A program made the translations under genes and the position numbers. The notes beneath the pieces are model-generated. The model was not told the origin of the DNA, ran no database searches, and was given only the letters and a program-made list of their open reading frames with translations. From Pedobacter caeni (GTDB lineage: Bacteria; Bacteroidota; Bacteroidia; Sphingobacteriales; Sphingobacteriaceae): a DNA stretch of 64,000 nt. The DNA is taken from NCBI RefSeq assembly GCF_900129215.1, contig NZ_FQUQ01000001.1, positions 1,240,001 through 1,304,000 on the forward strand. The letters run 5' to 3'. This document shows, in pieces, positions 7,627 through 16,402 of this stretch. Position 1 is the stretch's first letter, and each line of letters opens with the position of its first letter.

Positions 7627-8310
7627 TTAAAGGGACCAGCTCATGAGGTCCATCGTTCTTTTAAATTCGTCCTGAACAGAAGCTTTAAGGTGAATTTCTT
7701 CTTTCGTCACCGGATGATTAAAGATCAGTTCAGAAGCATGTAACAACATGGTGGTCATCTCCCACTCCTCTTTGAAAAACCTGTTCTGCTTGTTGCAACC
7801 ATGCTTACGATCGCCGATAATGGGATAAAAGATATGTGCAAAGTGACGACGAAGCTGGTGCATCCTTCCGGTAGTTGGCGTGGCTTCGACCAGGGAATAG
7901 CGGGAGGTCGGATGTTTACCAAAGGCCACATCGATCTCTGCTCTTTGCAGGGTAACATAAGCGGTAAAAGCCTCCTGCATCGTTCCATTCTCTTTAGCCA
8001 GAGGATAATCAATCTCTCCGCTGTCCGGTGCATATCCCCTCAGTACAGCAAGGTATTTCTTTTGCACTTCCCCATTCTGAAACTGCTGGTGCATGGCGAT
8101 CTCCACATCTTTCTCGAAAGCAAAGAGCAGCAAACCTCCGGTTTTCCTATCCAGACGATGGACCGGACTCACATGCCTGTTGACCTGATCCCTAAGCAGC
8201 TGTAAAGCAAACTCTTTTGCATCATTCGCAATAGAAGATCGGTGAACCAATAAGCCATGAGGTTTATTGATGGCAATGAGATGGTCGTCCTGATATACAA
8301 TTTCCAGCAT
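7627..8310 (-). CDS. truC: tRNA pseudouridine synthase C
   Basis: A 227-residue RluA-family pseudouridine synthase. The opening MLEIVYQDDHLIAINKPHGL and VHRS, the catalytic motif HRLDRKTGG (51-59, nucleophile D54), TTGRMHQLRRHFAH and PIIGDRKHG align well with E. coli TruC, which makes pseudouridine at tRNA position 65. It is slightly shorter than the E. coli protein at the C-terminus. A minus-strand TATCTTCG box lies just upstream of the ATG. Assignment to TruC rather than another RluA paralogue is based on remembered motif order and length. Confidence 0.88.
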   Translation of the reverse strand: MLEIVYQDDHLIAINKPHGLLVHRSSIANDAKEFALQLLRDQVNRHVSPVHRLDRKTGGLLLFAFEKDVEIAMHQQFQNGEVQKKYLAVLRGYAPDSGEIDYPLAKENGTMQEAFTAYVTLQRAEIDVAFGKHPTSRYSLVEATPTTGRMHQLRRHFAHIFYPIIGDRKHGCNKQNRFFKEEWEMTTMLLHASELIFNHPVTKEEIHLKASVQDEFKRTMDLMSWSL

Positions 8311-8470
8311 TTATCTTTTTTTGGCGAAGATAACCTTTTGTACTTTCAGAACCACTCCATTGTATCAACTTTGTTCGTTTTTGACAGACCAGATGCATTT
8401 CTTCTTATCTTTCATCAAAAATTTCCCCATAATCTAAACTAATTATTTCCTTACCTAAACGAATGATTTA

Positions 8471-10060
8471 ATGAATACCACAACCACCACCACATCCTTT
8501 GCTTTGTTAAAACGAAGTACAAAGGTCTTTTTTATGGCCATGCTGATCACAGGAAATATCAGTTATGCCCAATCAAAGAAAGAAACAGTCGACAAGATCG
8601 TCAAAGAAGCAACAGAAAACTCACAACTCGAAAACCTGGCTCATGAACTATTGGATGTAGTTGGTCCACGTCTGGTTGGCTCTCCACAAATGAAACAGGC
8701 CAACGACTGGGCGGTGGCAAAATATGCAACCTGGGGAATTACAGCCAAGAACGAACAATGGGGAGAATGGCGCGGTTGGGAAAGAGGAATCTCACATATC
8801 GATATGGTTTACCCGAGGGTAAAATCTTTAGAAGGAATGCAATTGGCCTGGAGCCCCTCCACAAAAGGAAAAGCAGTGGTTGGTGAAATGATCATCTACC
8901 CTGACCTACCCGATTCTGTTTCCTTCAAAAGCTGGTTACCAAGTGTAAAAGGGAAATTTGTCATGTTCTCCATGAACCAGCCTACCGGCAGACCGGATTA
9001 CAACTGGCAGGAATTTGCCACGCCTGAATCTTTTGAAAAGATGAAAAACAGCAGAACAAAACAGGCAGATGCCTGGCGTTCCAGAATCAGCAAAACGGGA
9101 TTGAACCTGAAAGCATTGGCCCTGGCATTTGAAAGTGCCGGAGCGCTGGGTGTGGTAACAAGCAACTGGTCTTCAGGATTCGGAGTGAACAAGATCTTTG
9201 GGGCCAATACCACAAAAATCCCGTCAATAGACATTTCTCTGGAAGATTACGGATTGCTTTACAGACTGACTGAATCAGGAAATAAACCAAAAATAAGTGT
9301 AAATATCGGTTCTAAGGAACTCGGTGTAGTCCCTACTTTCAATACCATTGCAGAAATCAAAGGTTCAGAAAAACCAAATGAATATGTGATCCTTTCCGCA
9401 CATTTTGACTCCTGGGATGGTGGTACTGGTGCTACTGATAATGGTACCGGAACCATTACCATGATGGAAGCGATCAGGATCCTGAAAAAGATCTATCCTA
9501 ACCCGAAAAGAACCATTCTTGTGGGACATTGGGGAAGCGAAGAACAAGGCCTGAACGGATCAAGGGCTTTCGTGGAAGACCATCCTGAGATTGTAAAGAA
9601 CATACAGGTGGTGTTTAACCAGGACAATGGAACAGGCCGTGTGGTTAATCTGAGCGGACAAGGATTTTTAAATTCTTATGCTTACCTCGGGCGCTGGTTG
9701 TCTATGGTTCCTGAAGATATTAAAAAACAGATTGCAACCACCTTCCCGGGTACTCCGGGTAGTGGCGGTTCTGACTATGCTTCATTTGTGACCGCAGGTG
9801 CTCCTGCTTTTTCTTTGAGTTCCAATAGCTGGTCGTATGGAACATATACCTGGCATACGAACAGAGATACTTATGATAAAATTGTATTTGACGATGTAAG
9901 AAGCAATGCGATTTTAACCGCAATTCTGGCTTATATGGCCAGCGAAGATCCGGAAACGACTTCCAAAGAAAAAAGTGTGTTACCTGTGAATGTAAGAACA
10001 GGTGAGCCTGCACCCTGGCCACAGCCAACAAAAGCAACCCGTAAAGGTGGAGTGAATTAG
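8471..10060 (+). CDS. Secreted M28-family zinc aminopeptidase
   Basis: A 529-residue exported metallopeptidase. A signal peptide ends near residue 34 (ITGNISYAQ). The central region (about 125-290) is a PA-like insert and the catalytic domain follows, with the two-zinc ligands and acid seen as H311 (SAHFDSW), D323 (GATDNG), E357/E358 (GSEEQG), D385 (FNQDNG) and H462 (YTWHTNRD). M28 enzymes remove N-terminal residues from peptides; here it would act in the periplasm or at the cell surface. The gene stands alone with a strong terminator after it. Confidence 0.92.
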   Translation: MNTTTTTTSFALLKRSTKVFFMAMLITGNISYAQSKKETVDKIVKEATENSQLENLAHELLDVVGPRLVGSPQMKQANDWAVAKYATWGITAKNEQWGEWRGWERGISHIDMVYPRVKSLEGMQLAWSPSTKGKAVVGEMIIYPDLPDSVSFKSWLPSVKGKFVMFSMNQPTGRPDYNWQEFATPESFEKMKNSRTKQADAWRSRISKTGLNLKALALAFESAGALGVVTSNWSSGFGVNKIFGANTTKIPSIDISLEDYGLLYRLTESGNKPKISVNIGSKELGVVPTFNTIAEIKGSEKPNEYVILSAHFDSWDGGTGATDNGTGTITMMEAIRILKKIYPNPKRTILVGHWGSEEQGLNGSRAFVEDHPEIVKNIQVVFNQDNGTGRVVNLSGQGFLNSYAYLGRWLSMVPEDIKKQIATTFPGTPGSGGSDYASFVTAGAPAFSLSSNSWSYGTYTWHTNRDTYDKIVFDDVRSNAILTAILAYMASEDPETTSKEKSVLPVNVRTGEPAPWPQPTKATRKGGVN

Positions 10061-10083
10061 GTTATTTGTTAACTGTTCAAAAG

Positions 10084-10113
10084 AGCCGCTCTGTGAAATA
10101 ACACAGAGCGGCT
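10084..10113 (+). terminator. Rho-independent terminator after M28 peptidase
   Basis: A perfect 12-bp stem, AGCCGCTCTGTG (10084-10095) with CACAGAGCGGCT (10102-10113), a six-base loop and a following TTTATTTTT tract. Confidence 0.93.
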
Positions 10114-10263
10114 TTTATTTTTACTGAAATGGTGTCTTGTACTCAAATAGGTTTACAAAGCGGGAATTACCCCCTCCTCTGCAACCTTTTAAAAAGTTCT
10201 GTCGTCTTAATAAAATCACGGGTACCCCCTTTTTGAAATAACCTACACTCGATAAATTTAAAT

Positions 10264-11025
10264 ATGAAAAGAACCGAACACAAAAGCCCCGTTTTTTCAT
10301 CTATCCTTGTCATCATTACCATTTTCGCTGCGCTGCAAATCCGCGATATTGCAAAATGGGCAGGATTGAAGATTTCTGGTTTTCCAATTCCATTTGGTGG
10401 AAGTATTCTGGATAATTTATTATCTGTTCTATTGGTATTGATTGTTGCCCTCATCCTCCTTCCTAAACCAGGATTGAAAATCAGTCCGGCATTAAGCCTC
10501 AACTGGAATGGTTTTAAAGGACCTTTGCTTGTCTTGCTTGCCACCATCCCCTGCTGGATCGGCTTGTCTATGCTGGGAACACCAACTAAGGACCTTGATT
10601 TCAAAAGCATCTTTTTTCTTACCCTATTGTTCCCTTTTGCAGAAGAATTGGTGTTTCGTAGTTTCGGATTCATCTTTACACGAAAGGCTTTAGGCTGGTC
10701 TTTAGCTCCGGCGATATTACTACAGGCAATTGCCTTCGGAGCGGTTCATTGGTGGGGAAATGGCGGAGGTACAGGTATTGCGCTTCAGATTTTCTTCATC
10801 ACATTTTTTGGCAGTATTGTATTTGCCTTGTTGAATATGCTGGATGGGTATACGATATGGAGTGGATTTGTACTTCATGCCTCATTAAACGCTGCCTGGT
10901 TGGTATTTACAGTTTCTGATGCTGCAGCCATGGGTTGGATTGGAAATTTACTGAGGTTTGGAACTGCACTAATTGCTATTCTGTTATTAAAGTATGCTTC
11001 AGGAAAGAAAGTAAATCAACCTTAA
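10264..11025 (+). CDS. CPBP-family intramembrane metalloprotease
   Basis: A 253-residue protein with about seven hydrophobic segments. The CPBP/Abi motifs are present: EELVFR with E127, E128 and R132; AFGAVHWW with H162; and VLHASLNAAW with H205 and a following Asn. These residues form the metalloprotease site related to eukaryotic Rce1. Bacterial members process membrane peptides or help in bacteriocin immunity; the substrate here is unknown. It is convergent with the S9D peptidase gene and shares a bidirectional terminator with it. Confidence 0.9.
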   Translation: MKRTEHKSPVFSSILVIITIFAALQIRDIAKWAGLKISGFPIPFGGSILDNLLSVLLVLIVALILLPKPGLKISPALSLNWNGFKGPLLVLLATIPCWIGLSMLGTPTKDLDFKSIFFLTLLFPFAEELVFRSFGFIFTRKALGWSLAPAILLQAIAFGAVHWWGNGGGTGIALQIFFITFFGSIVFALLNMLDGYTIWSGFVLHASLNAAWLVFTVSDAAAMGWIGNLLRFGTALIAILLLKYASGKKVNQP

Positions 11026-11048
11026 CCAGGCATTTAACGTATAAAAAA

Positions 11049-11078
11049 AGAGGTGATCAATTTGAATTGACCACCTCT
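11049..11078. terminator. Bidirectional terminator between CPBP and S9D genes
   Basis: AGAGGTGATCAA (11049-11060) pairs with TTGACCACCTCT (11067-11078) with one mismatch and a six-base loop. An A run precedes it and a T-rich stretch follows, so it can end transcripts from both sides. Confidence 0.88.
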
Positions 11079-11083
11079 GATTA

Positions 11084-13525
11084 TTATTTTTTGTTTTTTA
11101 CATATTTCTCTAACCATTGGTCCTGCTCCCAGAAGGTATGAAGGATAGACTCCCTGCTCCTGTACCCATGAAACTCTTTAGGCAACAACACCAATCTCAC
11201 CGTCCCGCCATGACCTTTGATTGCGCTATATAAACGCTCACTCTGAATCGGGAAAGTTCCTGAATTTTCATCATCAATACCATGAGTCATCAGCAATGGC
11301 GTTTTAATCTTATCCGCATAATTGAAAGGCGACATTTTATTGTACACATCCATTGCCTGCCAGTAAGTACGTGCTTCTCCCTGGAAACCAAAAGGTGTTA
11401 AGGTCCTGTTATACGCACCACTTCTTGCGATTCCAGCAGCAAACAGCTTGGTATGAGCCAATAAATTGGCGGTCATAAACGCACCATAAGAATGTCCTCC
11501 TACCCCAATCCTGCCTCTGTCTGCAACACCCATATCTACTACATAGTTGATCAATGCTGTTGCATTGTCTTCAATCTGTTTCAGGAACGTATCATTGGGT
11601 TCTTCTTTTCCTTCGCCAACGATCGGCATATCTGCCTGATCCAGGACAGCATAACCTCTGGTTACCCAGAATACCGGAGAGCGGAAAGCCAGACGGGTAA
11701 AGCGGTAAGGAGAACCTTTCACCTGTCCTGCAGCGGCCAGACTTTTAAATTCTCTTGGATAAGCCCAGATCAATACCGGCAATGGTCCGCTTTCTTTTTT
11801 ATAATCTTTTGGCAGATACAAGGTGGCAGATAACTTAATTCCGTCCTTACGAGGATAAGAAAGTAAGGTTTTCTGAACACCTTTTAAGCTTGGATAAGGA
11901 TCTGAAAAGCTCGTTAATGCCTGTTCAGACTTATTTTTAAGGTTGATTGCGAAGATGTTTGGTGTCTCCTCTGTTGATTCTCTGGAAATGTAAACTTTGC
12001 CAGTATTGTTAAAGAAAACAGGTTCTTCATAATAAGGGGATTTTGATTTAAACAGCGTATCCTGTTTATTGGAAAGCAGGTTCCATTTCAAAATAAAAGG
12101 ACGGTCACCCAGAGATGATGCTCCTGCTCCTTTGGTAAACACCACTCCTGCTGCTCCTTTGTCAAACAGCAATACTTTTGCTGCATAAGGACCTTTACCA
12201 AAGATAAAATCTCCTGGATCGGTATACGTATCTTCAGAAGATCTGTTCGCAATTTCTTTTACTGTTTTACCTGTTTCAGGATTGATCAGGGTCATCTTCT
12301 CCTTACGGTCTTTTCTCCATTGTTCCTTTACCAGGGCGTAATTCTGGTTGCCCCAAACCACATCACTATACCTTAGCGCCATCGAAAACAGTTTTACAGG
12401 TTCTGCAGTGAATGGTGCTTTTAAGGTATAAAGCACATCGCGAAGTTCAGATTTAAGGTTAGGATCTCCTTTATCCTGTGCTTCTGCCCATACCACAGTT
12501 GCTGCAGCATCACTTCTCCACTCGTAACTGCGTGGGCCCATTGCCACTGCGTCAAATCCTGTAGGCAGTTTTTCTGCCAGAGGGGCATTGTACAGCTGTT
12601 TCACTAATTTCCCTGTCGCGTCCAATACAGTAGTTTGGAAAGGGAAATAATAGATGGGAACCAGGTAAGAATAAGGTTTCTCTACCGTTTGAGTCATCAG
12701 ATACTGCCCGTCGGGCGAGTAAGCTGCTTTGCGATAGATGGCTGGACTGCCTATTTTAACTGCATTTCCGCTGAGGTCAACAGATTGCAGTTGTGAAGTC
12801 AGGTAATACTCCATTAAACTCTGATCGTAAGTATTTTTCAACAGGTTCTGATACGTTCTGGAAGGGGTCACCACGCCCAGGTTTTGCTGTACCACCGGTC
12901 CGGTAGGTACAATGTTTTCTACAGGTTTAATTCCGCGCTCCGGAAGAATAAACTGGGCAAGAATATGCTTTCCATCAGGATGCCATTGCAAAGTGGTGCC
13001 ATAAGCATCATTCAGGTATCCATCAGAAAGCCTTGTTGCCTTTAAATTCTTCACATCCGCCAGCCATAATTCAACGCCGTTCAGGGCATTGTTGGTAAAA
13101 GCAAAGAAGCTTCCATCCGCATTCCAGCTGATATTTGTCATCCTGAGTTTTTCGGGAAGCCCGGAAAGTTTATTTTCTTTACCTGTTTTCAGGTCTTTAA
13201 TCGTCAATCCGTTGTATACTCCGGAAAGCTCTCCTTCCGTGGAGTTATTGGCAGGGTTGATTCTGATGCCCGCCAGTCCGATCACGGGTTGGGCAACCTG
13301 TTCTATGGATGCATATCCGGGCGCCTGCAAGAGCAACATCAGGCTGCCATCTTTATTAAATTGTACAGTTGGGCTACCTGGGGCATCCACCAGATCTACG
13401 ATGCTTTTAGGTGGCAGCTGATAAGTAAGGTTTTCCTGAGCATAAACATAAGTGCTCAGTCCTCCCATCAGGAGAAAACTCAACAAGGTTCTTTTCATGG
13501 GGTAATAGTTATTGGTCAGTTTCAT
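11084..13525 (-). CDS. Exported S9D glutamyl-endopeptidase-like serine peptidase
   Basis: An 813-residue prolyl-oligopeptidase-fold enzyme with a signal peptide (about 1-30; the Met at 13498 is an alternative start). After a beta-propeller region the alpha/beta-hydrolase domain carries GGHSYGAFMTANLLAH (nucleophile S679), an acid near D752 in HGIDDENSG and H786 in EFHGYRSRES. The stretch IARSGAYNRTLTPFGFQ strongly recalls plant chloroplast glutamyl endopeptidase (S9D), which cleaves after Glu. It follows the SusC/SusD/M14 genes and probably digests imported or surface-bound peptides. S9D assignment is from remembered motifs. Confidence 0.9.
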   Translation of the reverse strand: MKLTNNYYPMKRTLLSFLLMGGLSTYVYAQENLTYQLPPKSIVDLVDAPGSPTVQFNKDGSLMLLLQAPGYASIEQVAQPVIGLAGIRINPANNSTEGELSGVYNGLTIKDLKTGKENKLSGLPEKLRMTNISWNADGSFFAFTNNALNGVELWLADVKNLKATRLSDGYLNDAYGTTLQWHPDGKHILAQFILPERGIKPVENIVPTGPVVQQNLGVVTPSRTYQNLLKNTYDQSLMEYYLTSQLQSVDLSGNAVKIGSPAIYRKAAYSPDGQYLMTQTVEKPYSYLVPIYYFPFQTTVLDATGKLVKQLYNAPLAEKLPTGFDAVAMGPRSYEWRSDAAATVVWAEAQDKGDPNLKSELRDVLYTLKAPFTAEPVKLFSMALRYSDVVWGNQNYALVKEQWRKDRKEKMTLINPETGKTVKEIANRSSEDTYTDPGDFIFGKGPYAAKVLLFDKGAAGVVFTKGAGASSLGDRPFILKWNLLSNKQDTLFKSKSPYYEEPVFFNNTGKVYISRESTEETPNIFAINLKNKSEQALTSFSDPYPSLKGVQKTLLSYPRKDGIKLSATLYLPKDYKKESGPLPVLIWAYPREFKSLAAAGQVKGSPYRFTRLAFRSPVFWVTRGYAVLDQADMPIVGEGKEEPNDTFLKQIEDNATALINYVVDMGVADRGRIGVGGHSYGAFMTANLLAHTKLFAAGIARSGAYNRTLTPFGFQGEARTYWQAMDVYNKMSPFNYADKIKTPLLMTHGIDDENSGTFPIQSERLYSAIKGHGGTVRLVLLPKEFHGYRSRESILHTFWEQDQWLEKYVKNKK

Positions 13526-13547
13526 TCGTTTGATTTTGATTTATTCT

Positions 13548-13616
13548 CCAGGCAGCCATTTTTATGAGCTGGAATCACCTGATCTCACAAAAATGGCAAT
13601 CTAAAAGGATGCCTGG
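13548..13616. other. Nested inverted repeat between M14 and S9D genes
   Basis: The outer arms CCAGGCA (13548-13554) and TGCCTGG (13610-13616) enclose inner arms GCCATTTTTATGAG (13555-13568) and CTCACAAAAATGGC (13584-13597). On the minus strand it would fold as a long hairpin in the 110-base gap between the M14 and S9D genes. No clear U tract follows, so an attenuator, mRNA-processing or stability element is as likely as a terminator. Confidence 0.6.
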
Positions 13617-13635
13617 CGTATGTATAGCGTAATCG

Positions 13636-16389
13636 TTACTTATGCAGGTACAACTCATTAAAGAGCATTTTGAAGGTGCTGTGTGCCTGCGCCCTGAAAG
13701 TGATCTCTGTACCAAAGGCATACAGTTTTCCTTTACCTACGGGGGCCACAAAAGCAATCACCCCATCTTTCAGGTAAGCTTGTCCCCAGGCCCATCCGCT
13801 TCTCAGTGCATCGTCTTTACCAAACCAGGCCAATGGTTTGATCCCTTTTCCTTCCGCATCGCTTCCAAGCTTAAACACCGGACTGTTATTGAATACCATA
13901 TCTACTTCAGCAGGCATTCCCCAGTTTGCAGGCTGGTCTTTAGCTACAGTTGCTTTTAATATACTTCCAGGGATATAGAACTTATCGCCCGGCAGTGCGG
14001 TTTCTTTTCCATCCGCTTTGGTTTCTGCAAGCGCATTCTGTACCGGTAAACCAAGGTGATAAGCCAGATTGGTGCTGCTTCCTATCGTGATGATATCTCC
14101 ACCTTTTTCCAGAAACTCCTTTAACTGAGGGATAGATTTTTCCGGACTGATGCTGCCCAGCCATGGGCGGAAAGCTTCCGGAATTTCTTCCGGTTTAGGT
14201 GCACGGCCCCCTCTTCCCGGAGTCGCTTTCTGGTCAACTGCCGGAATACCTCCACTGATGAACAGAATCCTGTCGTATTTTGAATTGAGCATTCCTTTAT
14301 CGATGTCCTGCGGATAAATCAGCTGGAATGAGAAATGAAACTGCTCTAAAATCCACCTTACCCAACCGGAAGGCATAGAACCTCCATACTGATCAAATAA
14401 AGCGATACGTCCCGGCGTAATTTTAACCAGTCCTTTCGGCTTATGCTCGGTTTGCATAGCCATTGTCCCGAAATTAACACCCGTTTTCATCAGGATTTCC
14501 ATTCCCTTTTCAGGAACATAAAAAGAGCCTTCCGGCATATTGCCCTCTGCTTTTGTCAGCCTTGACACTTCGATTCCTGCTTTGAGTAAATCATTTACCG
14601 CAATGAACGAGTTGTTCTGTGCAGCACTTAGTAAAAACCCTGTTGCAGCTACTAATTTATATACCGGTGGAGATTGTAACACCCCATATCCGATCTTTTC
14701 AAAAGGACCATCAAAACCATCCAGGATGCGGTCAAACTTAACTCCCATTTGAAAAGCCAAGGTCCAGCCTGCAGCATCATAAGGACGTACCGGCGGGCCA
14801 CCCGGATATTGAAAATCATTGGGGTGATCCTGAGCCTCGAACATATCTACCAGATGCGGACGGAAAGCCTGATTTGTTTTGACTACATAAGAGCCGGCAG
14901 GGTAAGACCTGTCTGCTATTTTAAATGCTGATTTTGCCCGTTGCACCTCAATTCCTGACTTAATCAGGGTATTGATAAATTTCACTGCCGTAGGAAAGTC
15001 CGGCTGATCTGAGGGAATGACATATCCCCTTGCATCTCTCAAAGCCGGATTTTTATAAACCGCATCATAGTACTTCATCGGTATATCATTAGATACTTTT
15101 CCTGTGCTGTCCTTTTTCAGTAATCCATCCTTTTTGTCTTTTTCAAAAGCGGCAGTAATCGCTGCTACATGTTTTGGGGTTAAGGTCCAGTTGTCCTGAT
15201 TTCCTTTTTGAATGGCATTTCTGCCCATCACGTAGATGTTGTACAACAGTTTATCGCCAAGCCTGCTCGCATAATCCAGGATTCCGTAATTCAGGGATAC
15301 AGAGTAATCAATGGACTGCCTGAAGTTCCATTTCTGAGGTCTCACCGGATTTGGTGTGGCATTATTGGGAATTAACCTTTCCGGTACCAATGGAATCTCT
15401 GAAGGAGTTGGATTTCCGGTGATTTCCGTAAGGATTCCGATCATATTATGGAAATATGGCGTTGTTCTTAATCCTCCGTTCCACCAGGTCGAATAAACAG
15501 ATCCACTCAAACGCGTATATCCTGGTTTGTTCTCCGTATTCAGCCTGTTGATCATGGAAGCCGCTACCCCATCAATTCCGGTGATGAGCAAAGGATCGTA
15601 AACATAATTGAAGGGATCGCGATATGGAGGTCCGGCCACTACCGCTCCCGCAGGTGAGGTCTGGTGGTGGTTGTAAATGATCTGCGGCATCCATTCGATG
15701 TATTGCTGTCTGGCAATATTGGTGCTTTCCTTCATGTTCATCATGTAGAAATCCCTGTTGTTGTCATGGCCGATATATTTCTGATACAGACGGGGCACAT
15801 TCATGTTCATTTTTGCTGGATCTTTCTCCTGCATGTACCAGTCTGCCACCAGTTCCTGTCCGTCCGGATTAACCTGAGATAAAAGAATGATCACATTGTC
15901 CAGGATGCGCATGGTTTCCGCATCGTTGGCACTCAACAGTTTGTAATAGATTTCTATTAATTGCTGGGTAGCCACCATTTCGGTGGAATGCAGTCCACCA
16001 TCTATCCAGACGATGGGCTTTCCTTCTAAAGAAAGCTTTGCGGCCTCTTCATCCGTAAGCCCCTCTGCCCTGGCCAGTTTCTGGGAGATCTCTTTATAGC
16101 GGGCGATTTTCTTCAGGTTTGCCGGAGATGAAACCACCATCACATATTGTTTTCTGTTTTCTTCCGTCTGCCCGATTTCTTTCAGCAATACCCGGTCAGA
16201 TACTGCGGCAAGTTTTTTGAAATAGGCTTCGGCCTGAGTGTAATTGGCCAGCTTATAATCATCGCCAATGTTAAAACCAAAATGTGACTTCGGACTTGGG
16301 ATGGTCTGTGCCATTAACGGCGATATCCAGGCTATTGATACAAAAGCAACAGCTGATAATAATTTAGTATACCTCATTGTTTGTTTCAT
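13636..16389 (-). CDS. Exported M14-family zinc carboxypeptidase
   Basis: A 917-residue protein with a signal peptide (about 1-27, SPLMAQ). The peptidase domain carries the zinc motif GGLHSTEMVA (H134, E137), the VNPDGQE region and YNHHQTSP as the likely source of the third ligand. The long C-terminal half includes a glutamine-amidotransferase-like segment (SGGIPAVDQK, GGDIITIGSSTNLAYHLG) that is common in large Bacteroidetes M14 proteins. It lies 13 bases after susD and is probably co-transcribed. It would remove C-terminal residues from peptides taken up by the locus. Confidence 0.9.
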   Translation of the reverse strand: MKQTMRYTKLLSAVAFVSIAWISPLMAQTIPSPKSHFGFNIGDDYKLANYTQAEAYFKKLAAVSDRVLLKEIGQTEENRKQYVMVVSSPANLKKIARYKEISQKLARAEGLTDEEAAKLSLEGKPIVWIDGGLHSTEMVATQQLIEIYYKLLSANDAETMRILDNVIILLSQVNPDGQELVADWYMQEKDPAKMNMNVPRLYQKYIGHDNNRDFYMMNMKESTNIARQQYIEWMPQIIYNHHQTSPAGAVVAGPPYRDPFNYVYDPLLITGIDGVAASMINRLNTENKPGYTRLSGSVYSTWWNGGLRTTPYFHNMIGILTEITGNPTPSEIPLVPERLIPNNATPNPVRPQKWNFRQSIDYSVSLNYGILDYASRLGDKLLYNIYVMGRNAIQKGNQDNWTLTPKHVAAITAAFEKDKKDGLLKKDSTGKVSNDIPMKYYDAVYKNPALRDARGYVIPSDQPDFPTAVKFINTLIKSGIEVQRAKSAFKIADRSYPAGSYVVKTNQAFRPHLVDMFEAQDHPNDFQYPGGPPVRPYDAAGWTLAFQMGVKFDRILDGFDGPFEKIGYGVLQSPPVYKLVAATGFLLSAAQNNSFIAVNDLLKAGIEVSRLTKAEGNMPEGSFYVPEKGMEILMKTGVNFGTMAMQTEHKPKGLVKITPGRIALFDQYGGSMPSGWVRWILEQFHFSFQLIYPQDIDKGMLNSKYDRILFISGGIPAVDQKATPGRGGRAPKPEEIPEAFRPWLGSISPEKSIPQLKEFLEKGGDIITIGSSTNLAYHLGLPVQNALAETKADGKETALPGDKFYIPGSILKATVAKDQPANWGMPAEVDMVFNNSPVFKLGSDAEGKGIKPLAWFGKDDALRSGWAWGQAYLKDGVIAFVAPVGKGKLYAFGTEITFRAQAHSTFKMLFNELYLHK

Positions 16390-16402
16390 TAGGTTAAAGC
16401 TA

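Noticed and set aside
10167..10673. 168-codon open frame opposite the CPBP gene
   Set aside because: Overlaps a CPBP protease with intact motifs; the reverse frame has no recognisable features.
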